Below are positions 20,511 through 31,599 of a stretch of 64,000 nt of DNA, piece after piece. Numbering within the stretch: position 1 is the stretch's first letter; each line of letters opens with the position of its first letter. The notes under the pieces were generated by a model. It saw only the letters and a program-made list of their open reading frames with translations, had not been told where the DNA came from and did not search any database. Both the position numbers and the translations under genes were made by a program. The DNA comes from Turritopsis dohrnii (lineage: Eukaryota > Cnidaria > Hydrozoa > Anthoathecata > Oceaniidae). Location: contig BQMF02000099.1 in NCBI GenBank assembly GCA_027922465.2, forward strand, positions 1-64,000, in the 5' to 3' direction.

Positions 20511-21804
20511 TTAAAATAAGTATAAAGCAGGCATGCAATCTATATGTCAAAACAGCAATTTTTTCACAAATTTCTTCCTAAATTCTCATATTCTCACAGT
20601 CCCTATTTTTCCCTAACAAAGATTTATCACCTTGGTTATGTTAGTGCTTGAAATTAGGGCACGTTTATAACTTCAATACAATTTTAATTAGTTCACTGCA
20701 AATATGATAAATCATTGCTAAATGAAAACAAGAACCGAATGGTTCAAAACGTTAGCAGTGTGAGCCTGCTTAGGCTGTGATCACATTACACCGACGATTT
20801 GAATTCATTCCACGGAAAGTAAACCAGACTAGAAAAGACTTATTTGCAACTGACATTATTTCGTCTTTCATATTCTGTATTATAAGATGTGAGGAAAATA
20901 AATTCAAAATAGAATTAAATGTATATGTATACATAAAAAATTAAAATAATGTTAAAAAAGATAAAAGTCACAAAGCAAAACAATAATGGTGTAATAGTGA
21001 ACCAAAAATCAGCGGCATAAAATTAACAAACGAATTAAAAGCAAAAGTCATATATAAGTGAATGAGTAGATTGTGCAACTATATATACTTTATATAAAAC
21101 ATACCAATTTATATGGAAAAGTGGTTAAATATAAAACATTTGTTAAAAATTCCGTTCCAGAATTTCTAGTGTACTTTTACTTTTACTATTATCAAATTAG
21201 AGAAAGAATTATCCTCAGAAAAAAAGTCTTCATTAAAAAAAAAAGGATTCGAAAAAACTATTTTATTTGCTAAAAAAAGGTATATCTTAGGTTGAGAATT
21301 GATTTTAACAACATAAAAACCCAACAAATACCCGGTTAAAATCGTGCTGCCCCTAACAAACGACCATGGTTCTGTCTTAAAACAATGTATAAAAGCTCGT
21401 CATTTCTTGATAGAGTTATATTCTGTACCGTACTTTATGTGATCAAGTTTCCAAAAACTGTGTACTGATGTGAAGTGAAATCAAGTCAAATTTCTCAGTG
21501 AAAACCTCAACAAAATTGTTTGAACAAACGAGGTAGATTTGAAGATTTGAAGATTAAAAATTGCTAAATAAAGTGTACACAAGAAAATATATATCTTCAA
21601 CTACCATTCTTCATGAACATCCTATAATAGTAAAAAACTATTACTCAAAAAATGAATAGGTAAGAAAATGTTCATAGTTTTTCTATTTCATTAACATCCA
21701 AATCCTTGTCTAAAAAATAGAGTAATGATCTCAAGTAAGACCATGTATTCCATTCACAGCTTCTCTACCATGTGTCAAGATTTTCTTTTAAACGTTCTTT
21801 AATA
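20511..21804. other. AT-rich spacer, no gene seen
   Basis: Low-complexity AT-rich DNA between the RTE relic and the Death-domain exon. A 66-codon Lys/Tyr-rich frame at 21073 looks like chance. Confidence 0.5.
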
Positions 21805-22400
21805 TTATCCGGTTAATTCATCCAGATACGAAGCCACATCGTTTCTTCCAATTTTTCTGCATGCTTCAGAAATATCTTTCAATGCAAAGTTACGATCATA
21901 TTGTTTAATTATTCGTAGCATTTGCATGGTAGGACCGTTACTAATCTTCCCTTTTATCGAAGTTTTCAAAACTTGAATTTCTTGTGGTGTGTACCCATAC
22001 ATCGAAGCAAAAAATTTCCAGTCATTAATTCCACGAACATTTTTATCAAGCAGATTGGCAATACCAATTTTATGTTTGAAGGAGATGTCTGTAATTTGTA
22101 TTTCTTGATCCAAGTTTTTATTAATATAAACAATAACATCACTACGTTCCAGCTTTTCAGCAATTTCTTGAAAATTCTGCACTGTCACATCAGGTTTTTT
22201 AATTGCAAGCATTTCAAAAAACGCCATTGCAGGACTTCCTCCACCAGCATAATGCAAAGGCAGGTTTTTAAACTCTAAATCTTTTTTACTTTCAGTTAAC
22301 TTCAAACTTAATTGGTAATAGTTACCACTTCCACTTTCAGGATCCAAATAATCAGCTAATTTCTTTTTATGACGAAAGCCGAGATTAGAAATCGAGAGAC
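21805..22400 (-). CDS. Terminal exon encoding two tandem Death-fold domains
   Basis: An acceptor (CTTATTTTAG) precedes 22400, and the frame then runs to TAA at 21807-21805, about 198 residues. Death-fold repeat 1 starts LSISNLGFRHKKKLADYLDP and ends EIAEKLERSDVIVYI. Repeat 2 starts ITDISFKHKIGIANLLD, has a central INDWKFFASMYGYTPQEI and ends ISEACRKIGRNDVASYLDEL. Both show the six-helix spacing and the Trp or aromatic core of Death domains, which recruit partners by homotypic contact in apoptosis and immune signalling. The exon starts in phase 1, whereas the FN3-like exon upstream ends in phase 2, so at least one more exon lies between, or this is a separate gene. Reading frame beyond 22400 into 22503 is probably intron. 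Two broken paralogues lie at 19.3 and 58.2 kb. Confidence 0.75.
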
Positions 22401-22420
22401 CTAAAATAAGGATTTGATAC

Positions 22421-22709
22421 ATGAATCTATATATTAATAGCCGATTCTCTGTCTGTCTGGAAAAGTCGACCTGTTCTAGATACTTTGCCACACTACGTCT
22501 CATATCTCCTGGCCCTATCCCAAGTTTCTCCAGGTGGTACTCGACGATGTTTTATATAATTGTTTATATAGTATATTTGTTTTATATATATATATATACA
22601 TTTTTATTATAGTAATTTTATCTAATTTTACAGTAGGTCCACATCAGTTTTGTAACTGCTTTTTACTGACCTTCTTTACCAAATAAATATCAAATCAAAT
22701 CAAATCAAA
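22421..22709 (+). mobile_element. LINE 3' end with (ATCAA)n tail in an intron
   Basis: Contains the AGTAGGTCCACATCAG and CTTCTTTACCAAATAAATA blocks also found at 16570-16640, followed by (ATCAA)n at 22688-22709, and a (TA)n run at 22576-22592. The left limit is uncertain. It lies immediately upstream of the Death-domain exon on the opposite strand, so it is probably intronic. Confidence 0.5.
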
Positions 22710-23115
22710 TCATCTAATTCAATTCTCTCTTCTTCCTCCCAGTCCATCACAATTTAAAACAGGAACCGTGACATATTGCATCCTTGCTTGATATCCTTTT
22801 TGTGTCGCTGTTTTAGCATAAAACATGGAAAATTTTTATTCGTAAGTTTCAGTTCTGAGGAATTTTATGTACAAGTGAAATTCACAGAATTTATTCGCAT
22901 TGTTCTTAAACCTGTGATCAGCAATACAATTCAAAGTATTTCTAACATAAAAACCAAAAATTGTATAAAAAAACTGAAGAAAGAAAGAGCAAAATAAATG
23001 AAAATACCAGGGATATCGGCTCCAGGCTCACTAAAAATGAAGGAAAGACACTTAAGAAAACCCAAATAATTATCCATATAAAACTAGTCTCAATAATCAA
23101 AAAGTACTAATGTAC
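22710..23115 (-). other. Presumed intron or missing exon region
   Basis: A phase argument requires a further exon between the FN3-like exon and the Death exon if they belong together. One strong acceptor-like tract (CTTTCTTTCTTCAG, minus strand, near 22985) is present, but the frame after it closes within about 15 codons. I could not identify the exon. Confidence 0.3.
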
Positions 23116-23382
23116 CTCATTGGGAAAAATATTTCACATGGAGATGACAGAATCCCGTTAAACACATGGACAGCATACAGTGTAAGCTTATATGTACAAG
23201 AATCCTCCACTGATAATTGATATTTATGACTTTGAAGGTTATCAATAACTTGATTTTTACTCTCAGGCTGTGTTAAAATCTCAAGCCGAAAGCGCTTTGA
23301 GGGATGAATCCAAGAAAATTCCACTTTATTTGTAGATAATCTTTTTCTTGACACATCAACAACTGGCTCAGGAGGTCCATAT
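23116..23382 (-). CDS. Fibronectin type III-like exon (89 codons, phase 2-2)
   Basis: Bounded by an acceptor (ATTCTTGTAG) and a donor (G|GTACAT). It starts and ends in phase 2, so it can be added or removed without shifting the frame. The 89 residues begin YGPPEPVVDVS and show FN3 hallmarks: a Trp in strand B (KVEFSW), a buried Leu in IDNLQSHKYQL, and the Tyr-corner-like strand F (YKLTLYAVHVFNG). FN3 modules are usually interaction domains. It follows the helicase-like exon with a shortened duplicate exon between them. The domain appears complete, and the same intron borders occur on the duplicate, so it belongs to the ATPase gene. Confidence 0.7.
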
Positions 23383-23559
23383 CTACAAGAATATTAGATT
23401 ATTAGAGAACAATTCAAATATAGTCAAAAATGAAGGAAAGACACTAAAAGAAACCTCCAATAGTTATCCATAAAAACAATTTTGACTGACTAACAATTTT
23501 ACTATTAAGACAAATAATAAATTAAAACTAGTAACAATAATCAAAAAGTACTAATGTAC

Positions 23560-23649
23560 CTCGTAAAGTTCCTTGGAGGGAAAAATTCCACTTCATCTGC
23601 AGATAATCTTTTTATTGACACATCAACAACTGGCTCAGGAGGTCCATAT
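23560..23649 (-). CDS. Shortened duplicate of the FN3-like exon (30 codons, phase 2-2)
   Basis: Same acceptor and donor context and the same first 11 residues (YGPPEPVVDVS) as the exon at 23116-23382. After VEF the middle of the domain is gone and it ends FPPRNFTR. Its 90 bases keep the phase, so it could be included harmlessly. The helicase-like exon ends with two bases AA; together with the first base here they make a Lys codon, so the join is in frame. It cannot form an FN3 fold alone and may be a spacer or an exon skipped in the mature message. Confidence 0.6.
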
Positions 23650-23709
23650 CTAAAAGAATATTAGAATATTAGATCATTAGAAAATGAATGAAGTACAGCT
23701 CTTCAAAAT

Positions 23710-23879
23710 TACAATGTAACCTCTAATGGCGACCACTTCTAGGGACCAACTCAAAATGGTCATTGATTGGAGGTGGTCGTTGTGGGGAGGTTTTCTTATG
23801 AGAGTTTGACTGTAACAGGGTTAGGGTTAGGGTTTAGTGGTCGTTGTGCAGAGGTGGTCGCTATAAGAGGCTACTTGTA
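23710..23879. mobile_element. 170-bp MITE with telomere-like tract in an intron
   Basis: Imperfect 27-base inverted ends begin TACAATGTAACCTCTAATGG at 23710 and, on the other strand, TACAAGTAGCCTCTTATAGC at 23879. Internal GACCAC and GTGGTCG motifs repeat near both ends, and GGGTTAGGGTTAGGGTTTAG occurs at 23818-23837. No coding. It lies between the helicase-like and shortened FN3 exons. Confidence 0.7.
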
Positions 23880-23906
23880 CTTCTAAATGATAGATAAATG
23901 ACTTAC

Positions 23907-26412
23907 TTTGATAAGTTACTAACATCAAACTTGACTGTGTCTTGTGAATAAACGTCATTTTGTGATTTGATGATGTCACAATACTCCTCACTTTTCTTAT
24001 TGATCTTCCACCCCTCCTTCAACTTCGTCTTCTTCCACCCCTCCTCTACCTTTGTTTGAAGGTCATCTCTACTATCCATTGTGTCATCAAGTTTATATGA
24101 TGTGATTTGCAATTTCCCAGAATCAATCAATAACTCCAGCATATTTCTCACGGTTTCTCTTTTGGAAACTTCTTCTCTTTCATAGAGGTAAGGCACAATA
24201 ATAACTAAGTGATCTGTACATCTTGAGACCATTTCAATGAAGTATTGTCTCTTGAAGTAGTCATATGGGTTTGTGATCACAATAACTAAGGGGGATTCTA
24301 AACCCCGTGAGCCATTATAATTTGTAACAATTGTTTCATGCTCTGACAACTGATCAATGGATTCTGTATTTTGCTTTTCTGGATCATAGAAGAACGGTGT
24401 TTTGTTGTTTAATAATCCTACTGATTTGCATAAATCAAACTCATCTTGGTTACAAACAACTAACTTTTTACCATCATGAGCTGATTTAAAAGCTTCCCTT
24501 AAAGCAATAGTAAGCAATGCCACTTTATCTTCCTTTTTCAACTCTTCTTTTCCATCCAAATTTAAAAAAATAAGTTCTGGTTCTCTACCTTTTATTGCGT
24601 GTCCATCATACTCGCACTTCCTAAAATTATACTCAGTTTCTATTTTATTGCCAGAGCGTTCATACTTTTTTGCACATTTTTCCGCTAATTCATCTATTTT
24701 ATTTGGATCATCGTGTTTCAATTCAAAATGTGGCTTTGGTAGAGTAGAAACAGAATCACCATCAACCTTTGATTCATTTGGAAATTCTTCACTAGCATCT
24801 GAGAATGAACCATCATCAGTATTTGATAATGCTTTTTGCTTCACTTGTGGGCTATTATTAGATGCCATTGAGAATTGGGAATCTATTCCTGGTTGTGGAA
24901 TTACAGTCGGAGAAGTGATGCCATCCATGAGGACTTTGATAACATCAAAAACCTGCTTAGTAACACGCATTGAGTGAGGTAGCTCAACCAATTCCATTCC
25001 ACAATCTTTATAACATTGAAATGATTTGTGCTCATAATGCATTTCCTGAGAAATGTATTTTCGTTTCTTTTCCATGGCTCGAAGAAGAAACAACACATGA
25101 GATTCCTTCAACTCACTTTCATGTTCCAAAAATATTTTCCTCAAATTTCTGGCTTCGGTTTCATTAATTCCTTCAGAATCAACCTCATCTACAAACAAAT
25201 GAAAACGACGACCGCTTCTCGCTGCTCTTAGTCTAATGGCTGACAACATATCAGAAATGGTGAAATCAATTGAACCAGACAAGTCAGGATAGAGTTCCTT
25301 CATTTCATCATTTAAGATCTCGCCAATTCCTTTAGAATTCTGGCATATTAAATTCGGACTTCCATCTTTTCTTAAGGATTCACAATTCTCTTCCATACTT
25401 TTCAATAATAAACTGGAATTGTCAAACAGCACAAAATATATATCCGTTTCCACATTGCAATGTTTCATTAAATGCTTCAATAGAAATTCTGCTGTCAACG
25501 TCTTCCCACTACCATACCCACCCACGACAATCTTCCAAAATTTATCAGAAAAAACGACTTCTGCTTGTTTCTTTGTTAACCACATTAAAAGAAGTCTTTG
25601 ATGAGTGGGTGCATCCAAGACATTCTTAGAAACTTTAGTGGTAACTACAAATCCTAATAACAGACTCAGAAAGTTGATCAATGATTTCTTTTGAACATCA
25701 GGATCAGGATCATCAGCAAATCCATCCCAGCATAATGAGTTCAGTTTTCCTGATATGCGATCTATATCACGTTCAGTAAAAATCAATTCATTCTTGCATT
25801 GAGTGGTAATATTCGGTGCAGCTACAACATTGACATATGAAAAGTCCTTCCCAAGAATCCAACCAAACAGATAGAAAAATAGGCGAAAATAGTTTTCTCC
25901 CACTTTCAAGTCTTCCTCAGCTTCCTTTTCATTGCGTGCTTCACTGTAATGTACAATACAAAGATAGGTCGATCTGCATAAAATAATCTGTTTGTCTCCA
26001 CTATCAACCTTTCCAAGATATACTTGCCAATCTTTTGGGATCTCCTTAAACATGTTCTTGCAATGCTCACTAACATCATAATGTGTGACAACAGCTGCAT
26101 CATCAATGTGATGTTTCATTTTATCAGCTAGCTTTGATACTTCATCATCACTGAACATGTACGATGGAGGGAAGCGAATTTGTTTGGTAATAATTTCCTT
26201 GTCCTTGTCATCAACTTTAAAGAACTCTTTAAGGATTCTATCTCTGCATTGTTCCATGTATCTTTGAAACGGGATCTGTCCACTTCCCCCAACTTCTATT
26301 TTCTTTGGCATATGTTGTCCAGACAAGTCAACTTTCTCATATACATCTCTACAACATGTATAAACACGGACTTTGGGGTCTCTGCGAGCAACTTGGTCTT
26401 TATAATCAGCGG
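23907..26412 (-). CDS. Large exon: superfamily-1 helicase-like ATPase with possible degenerate NERD-like N-terminus
   Basis: An acceptor (ATTGTCATTTTAG) sets the start in phase 1 and a donor (AAA|GTAAGT) sets the end in phase 2. The TAA at 23905 lies in the intron, so the frame continues into the FN3-like exons. About 835 codons. Residue numbers count from 26551. Residues about 165-260 (CKNMFKEIPKDWQVYLGKVDSG on) resemble a NERD-type nuclease fold without a clear catalytic ExK. A Q-like motif LTKKQ lies at about 325, Walker A GGYGSGKT at about 343-350, Walker B LFVDEVDSEG at about 452, motif IV LPHSMR at about 530, a Ser-rich linker at about 560-605, motif V NYNGSRGLESPLVIVI at about 745, and motif VI MVSRCTDHLVII at about 775. 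The ATP-binding motifs are complete. The 5' exons were not found; the ATG at 26551 lies in intron. A helicase versus a switch ATPase cannot be decided. Confidence 0.75.
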
Positions 26413-28690
26413 CTAAAATGACAATAAAATTAAAGAGTAATGAAAAACAATATATGTCCATAAATTTCAAACAATAACAATTACCACAAGATTTTATCAA
26501 CAAACTATAATCATAGAAATGTAAGAAAATATGGCCACTCTTAACCATCATTATTATAAATTCATCCCAAGTTGCAAATTATTATCTTAATTGTGGATTT
26601 TCATCTATGATATCTTTTCAGTACCGACCTTGCTAGCTACTATGTCTTATGAAATGCTGGACAAAGTGATTCGCTTTGTAACAATTTTTCAAAATTTCTT
26701 CACTTTCTATTAAACAAAAGACCTGTTGGCATTTCAGGTTTGCTTTTAAAGATCGAAACAAAAGTAAAATTACTTGAATGCTAAGAATAAATGCTAGCAT
26801 TGTTGTAAGTCAAGGGAAAATAATGAAAATCTTTTTCCCAGTTTGAATAACTAGTTAATGTCTTGATTGTAGACATGACTGTAGAGAGTAATAATTTTTC
26901 CAATATGGAAATTTTGTGATTTTTTGCCATTTTTTTGACGGTATTCTTTTTAGCTGAAAGAGTCACAGTAATGACTGTATGATTGTTTTGCCAAGTAATC
27001 ATGTCATGAAATATGTATACAAGCAGTATCTGTTGGCCAGTGATGAATAAACTTTAGTTTCGTACAGAATCAATTTCTTTAGCCAGTAGAAATAGGCCCA
27101 AATTTCCCTTTTCCTGATCAAATTGTTAAAAAATGAATAGCACGTTCAACATCAGCATTGTTCCAATTGCTTTATATAGACTTTTTCAACTATTCATTAT
27201 CCAGGCTGTTATTAATAGATTCTGGAGTTGTGATGCTATTGTGACAGAGCGCATTCACTTGTACACACATATACTTTTTTTTGGGAAAACATGTTATAAA
27301 ATAGAGCAATGAGAAATATTTTGTTTGAGAATGGTGATTTTGTGGATGAAATCAGCTTGAAAAACACTGACCATGTGGATGGATCATTAACATTAGTGAT
27401 CCATATAAAGCTTGTGCTAAGGTTTCATGGATTTCACCATCAGTAGGGGGTATAAATCTCAGTGTATTTGTTATGCGGGATAAGCTGGGCATGAAGAGAA
27501 ATGTGTCTGTTAACAAGCAAGTACATTTGCACCCCTGTAAATCGAGATTAACGAGATTTTAAAGGATACAAATTTGTAGGAATCATAATGACACCTATTA
27601 AGAAATGATAACATGAGAAAAAAATCTGTATATACATCCAACAGGAAAAAAAATTTCATCATGAAATTAAAACCATGGTTAGAACACTAAAACCACACCA
27701 CTTTTCCAGGCATAATTTTAAAGCAGCATAAAGTACGTTCAAGTCTAATCCTGCAAAAGCCATTCTACAAAAGGAAGGTGAATGGTCACTGCCAAAAAAT
27801 AACAGAACATGTACAGGTTTAGAGGAAGGGCTGCATTATTAGACATTGTGGGAGACAGCTAGAATATTCAATATCAATTAATGTCATCTAAGCGATCAAC
27901 ACTGAATAATTTTACAAACCTTTTCCAAGTTAATGATAACTGCGAAACGAAATGCAGCCTTTAAACCACTGATTGTCAAAATGCAAATATAAGTCAATGA
28001 ATGATCGATTGATTTACAAAAGACGCATCCCTATCTAGCAAAACAACTCTCTTCTTAATGGACCTCTTGACAAGTTGATACCTAGTTACTTTTATGTAAT
28101 AAAAATAATTTTAATTTCAATAATTTTATGACAATATCAACGAGGATATGATCTTTAAGGCTACTTTTGTAACAAGCATGAGGTTAATAACAACTCAATG
28201 CCAATCAATATCATCACATGTTATCACAAAATGACAATAAAATGGTAACAGAGTAAGCAGCTCTTCTTGCATGAAAACCCACTTATGAGCTAGTTGGCTT
28301 ATTTTAGCAGAAATCCTAGTGTTCAGTCAGTCAGTGATGGAGAGGTACGCCAATGAATTACTGCTAAATCATTAGCATTGATACTAAAACCAGATATTCA
28401 AGAGGTACCTGAGCCACCTTTACTGCAAAGAGGATCAGGCTATACATGCAATGTATAGTGGTTCTAACTGATGCAAACAACACAATTAAGTCCCTAAATT
28501 AACTTGTAACTCTTCATAACATTCAAGTATGTGTCCACATTTTCCTATGATACTCATAAATACTTACTGAGTCAATACAGGTGTTAAAGAATATCATCAT
28601 GTGAACAGAAGGAAAACAAGAGGACAACTTTTCCTTGAAGTTCTATACTATTGGTGTCATACCATTGATTCAATCCCTTGAATACTTTGC
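26413..28690. other. Spacer upstream of the ATPase exon, no gene recognised
   Basis: Should contain an upstream exon or promoter of the ATPase gene, but no exon with good borders was seen. A 73-codon minus-strand frame at 26781-27002 has no recognisable features. Confidence 0.4.
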
Positions 28691-30050
28691 CTGATCATGA
28701 AAGATGTTGGTGGGACGAAATAGTTAAAAAGGCCCGACAGTTGGCCGATTTCATTAATGATAAGAAACCATGATTCATTCTAAAGCATCAAGAAATGACA
28801 GTCAGAGCTCAGAACTTATTTTAGAAATACTTAGGGCCAAAGTAATGGGTCTAAACATGGAATGGAAGTGATTCTTTTCATGGTACATACATGTAGAAAA
28901 AAGTAAAGGGAATGGAGAATAGGGATTGTTCAAAACTAGACTTGTCAAGAAATTCTCAGTAGTTCAGTGGATACTGAAGAAACTTCCCTTGATAAATCAA
29001 AGTGGGTTTTAAATTTATCTTCCAAACGACTAACAATAGAAGAAAATAGTGTTCTGTCAAAGGGAATGAACTTTTGTCTCACTTACAAGTTTACCAACTA
29101 AAGAAATGCGAGTGTAGAGAAAGCAATGAAACTTTTACCAAAAGAGGAAGCAGACACTATTACAGCAAAATAAGCCTGACTCTAAAATATGCGAAAATTC
29201 CATTAAGATAACTGTAAAAACAGGAACACAAATCATTGAACTTGTTAAGGAAGGATAAGAATAGAATGATTCTACCAAGGGCATAAAAGGAGAACAACTG
29301 TGGTCTTAGACAAAGTCAAGCACATAACAGACGGTACAACTTAAACAGGATCTGAAACTATCAAGCAGAACACAAATGAAATATTTTTTGGTCTAAATAA
29401 AGAAGGATATATCGATGAATGGTTGAATCATAAACTTAGACCTTCCAATACACCACCACTCCCTAAATTGCACAAACAGGACATTCCTATATGCCCCATT
29501 GTTTGGTGTACTGGATCACTGGAAAACTCAAAAGGGTTTTCTGAGTACAATAGTAACATAAGAATCGAAGGGGACAAGTGTATGGTTTCGATTGATGTTG
29601 CTTCACTGTACACAAATGCACCGATAAATGACATTTTGAATATCATCAAGGAACTCATGCAAAGTGATGATGATTATGGAAATAAAACCAAAATACCAAT
29701 AGTCAGCTTAATTTCCTTGATTGAATTAGTTTTAACAAAAAACGTGGTATTTTTTCGACAAGAACTTCTTCAAACAAACTCATGGTGCCTTAATGGGTAG
29801 ACCAACATCCAGAAATGGTGGCAGAAATACATATGCAGGCTAATGAGACAACAACTTTAACAACTGTAGATCGAAATAGAGTTTGAAAAGGGTTCGTAGA
29901 AGACGTTTTCTTAATAATTAAAAGAACGCATCTAAATGAATTTCATGACCACAACAGAACCTCCCCAAAATGTATTGGAGCCAAGAAACACGTTATGAAC
30001 CAATTGCATCAACAATGCCCATTAAACGATACAGAAAACTTCGAGTGATT
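28690..30050 (+). mobile_element. Penelope-like element relic (reverse transcriptase)
   Basis: Broken frames on the plus strand show Penelope RT motifs in order: LNLSSKRLTIEENSVLSKG at about 29010-29065, PPLPKLHKQDIPICPIV at about 29450-29510, MVSIDVASLYTNAPI at about 29582-29625, and a motif C block reading FVEDVFLII at about 29895, where the usual YVDD has become FVED. The stretch between GS and SKGF has lost some residues. One frame (29423-29800) is open for 126 codons. With the catalytic Asp changed and many stops, it is inactive. Its 3' end abuts the piggyBac fragment. Confidence 0.8.
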
Positions 30051-30051
30051 T

Positions 30052-31548
30052 TTGCATGTGGTTGATAATAGTGTAAAGGAAAAAGAAGAAAGCAAGGGAG
30101 ACAAATGTTTCAAAGTTAAACCATTACTGGAGGCTGTTAGAAGAAACTGCAACAAGATTGAGCTAGAAGTTTACCATTCCATAGACGAGCAGATCGTTCC
30201 AGCAAAAACCAAGAAAAGTGGTGGAGTTCGCCAGTACAACCCTAAAAAGCCCAACAAGTGGGGTTTTAAAAATTTGGTTAGGGCGGGATCATTAGGACTG
30301 ATCTACGACTTCTTTTTATATGGCGGTAAGCATAGCACCGGAGGAACCTCATGTGGTGCAGAAGCTATCGTTATGAAGCTTTCCGATGGTATTCTCAAAA
30401 ATGAAGGTCATTGCTTGTTTTTTGATGGTTTTCAACCATTATTATTATTTATTTTTTATTATTTGGTATTGTTTTACGTGGCTAGCCTCACTCAGTTGCT
30501 ATTGCATCTGCTTTCCAGGAGGGGCCACGGCTTAGGTTGGAGGCTCTGAAGTATTTGACACTCTCATGAGTGACACAAACCCAATCAAGGGCCTGTGCTC
30601 TTCTGGATGACCTTCCTGCAACACCCGATGTATCATCTACCCAATTTCCCTCACATGGCACGGGTCGTCCCGGCGCTATGGTACATTCACTTGCGCATGG
30701 TGAATCGCCGCCAAGGGGAATTGAACCCCGATCTCTCGCATGAAATACGAGAGTGATAACCACTATACTACGGCGCCACATGAATGTTATGCTCCAGTTG
30801 AAAGCTATTGGAATTCTCACTACGGCAACTTTCTGTGCGAATAGCTTGAATAAGTATCCACTTACATCGGACAAAGATCTGAAAAAGGAAGGATGGGGAT
30901 CATTTTGTTATCGCACTGATGTTAATTCTGGTCTCCACGTAGTGAAGTGGTTTGATAATAAATGTGTCAACTTGGCATTCGGGAGTCCAAGCAAACGGAA
31001 CCGTCAGACGGTGGGATGCTAAAACGAAAACATACGTCAAAGTACCAGTTCCAGACATGGTAGCTGACTAAAATCAATCAATGGGAGGAGTTGATCTTGC
31101 GGATATGTTAATATCTCTGTATCGAACTAAGATCGTATCCAAGAAAAGATGGTACCTGAAGGTGATATTTCATCTTGTCGATATACACAAAGTCAATGGC
31201 TGGTTGCTATACCGTCGACACTGCGATCAGGAAGAAATACCAAAAAAAGATCAAATGTCCTTGCTGAGATTCATTACCGATTTAGCTAAAGCGTTACGGC
31301 AATCTACTAAGCCTGTTTGCGTTGGTCGACCAAACAAGAGGAGATCTCTGTCACCCTCTCCAAGTAGAGGAAGAAAATGCAACGTACCTAAACCAGTACC
31401 ACTTGTTCGTTATGATATGATGGATCATTTTCCGGAATTCAGAGAAAAGAGAGGGAGATGTTCTTATTGTTCTGTGGGTTATTGCTCTGTTTATTGTAAA
31501 AAGTACCTTTTATTGTTATGCCTACGAAAGGATCAAAACTGTTTTTAA
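30052..31548 (+). pseudogene. piggyBac-family transposase, N-terminally truncated and interrupted by a SINE
   Basis: Three open pieces (30052-30435, 30777-31022, 31081-31548) follow the piggyBac transposase. The three catalytic aspartates can be placed in HSIDEQIV, FFDGFQP and VVKWFDNK, and MGGVDLADMLISLYR follows. The C-terminus has the usual cysteine-rich zinc module (CSYC, GYCSVYCKK, LCLRKDQNCF). The first 100 or more residues are missing. A tRNA-headed SINE splits the gene at about 30436-30776, and a frameshift occurs near 31010-31020. The enzyme would cut and paste at TTAA. A possible element end with TTAA lies at 32556-32572. Confidence 0.85.
30436..30776 (-). mobile_element. tRNA-derived SINE inserted in piggyBac
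   Basis: On the minus strand the head reads GGCGCCGTAGTATAGTGG (30776 downward), an A-box, and later GGTTCAATTCC, a perfect B-box, as in tRNA genes. The anticodon arm is over-extended and the acceptor ends do not pair properly, so it is not a functional tRNA. The tail at the low-coordinate side is AT-rich (TTATT units). The piggyBac frame resumes on the other side, which fixes the borders within a few bases. Confidence 0.7.
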
Positions 31549-31599
31549 TGTTTTTAGCGTCATTTTTTATATGAACGTGTTTGTAAATTAATTGAAACG

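Larger units (their letters stand above)
23034..23660. repeat. Tandem intron-plus-exon duplication creating the two FN3-like exons
   Basis: The flanking intron sequence (AATGAAGGAAAGACAC, then an ATCAAAAAGTACTAATGTACCTC-like stretch next to the donor) is repeated in each unit, near 23034-23115 and 23430-23559. The duplication therefore included intron and exon together. Confidence 0.7.

Noticed and set aside
22401..22503. Extension of the Death exon frame to 22503
   Set aside because: An acceptor lies at 22403-22401 and the upstream peptide does not fit the Death fold.
23818..23837. Interstitial telomere fusion site
   Set aside because: Only about three units, and they lie inside the inverted ends of a MITE.
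26415..26551. Extension of the ATPase frame to an ATG at 26551
   Set aside because: A strong acceptor at 26415-26413 and the hydrophobic, unrelated peptide upstream indicate intron read-through.
30705..30776. Functional tRNA gene on the minus strand
   Set aside because: The anticodon arm is over-long, the ends do not form an acceptor stem, and it sits inside an insertion in piggyBac.
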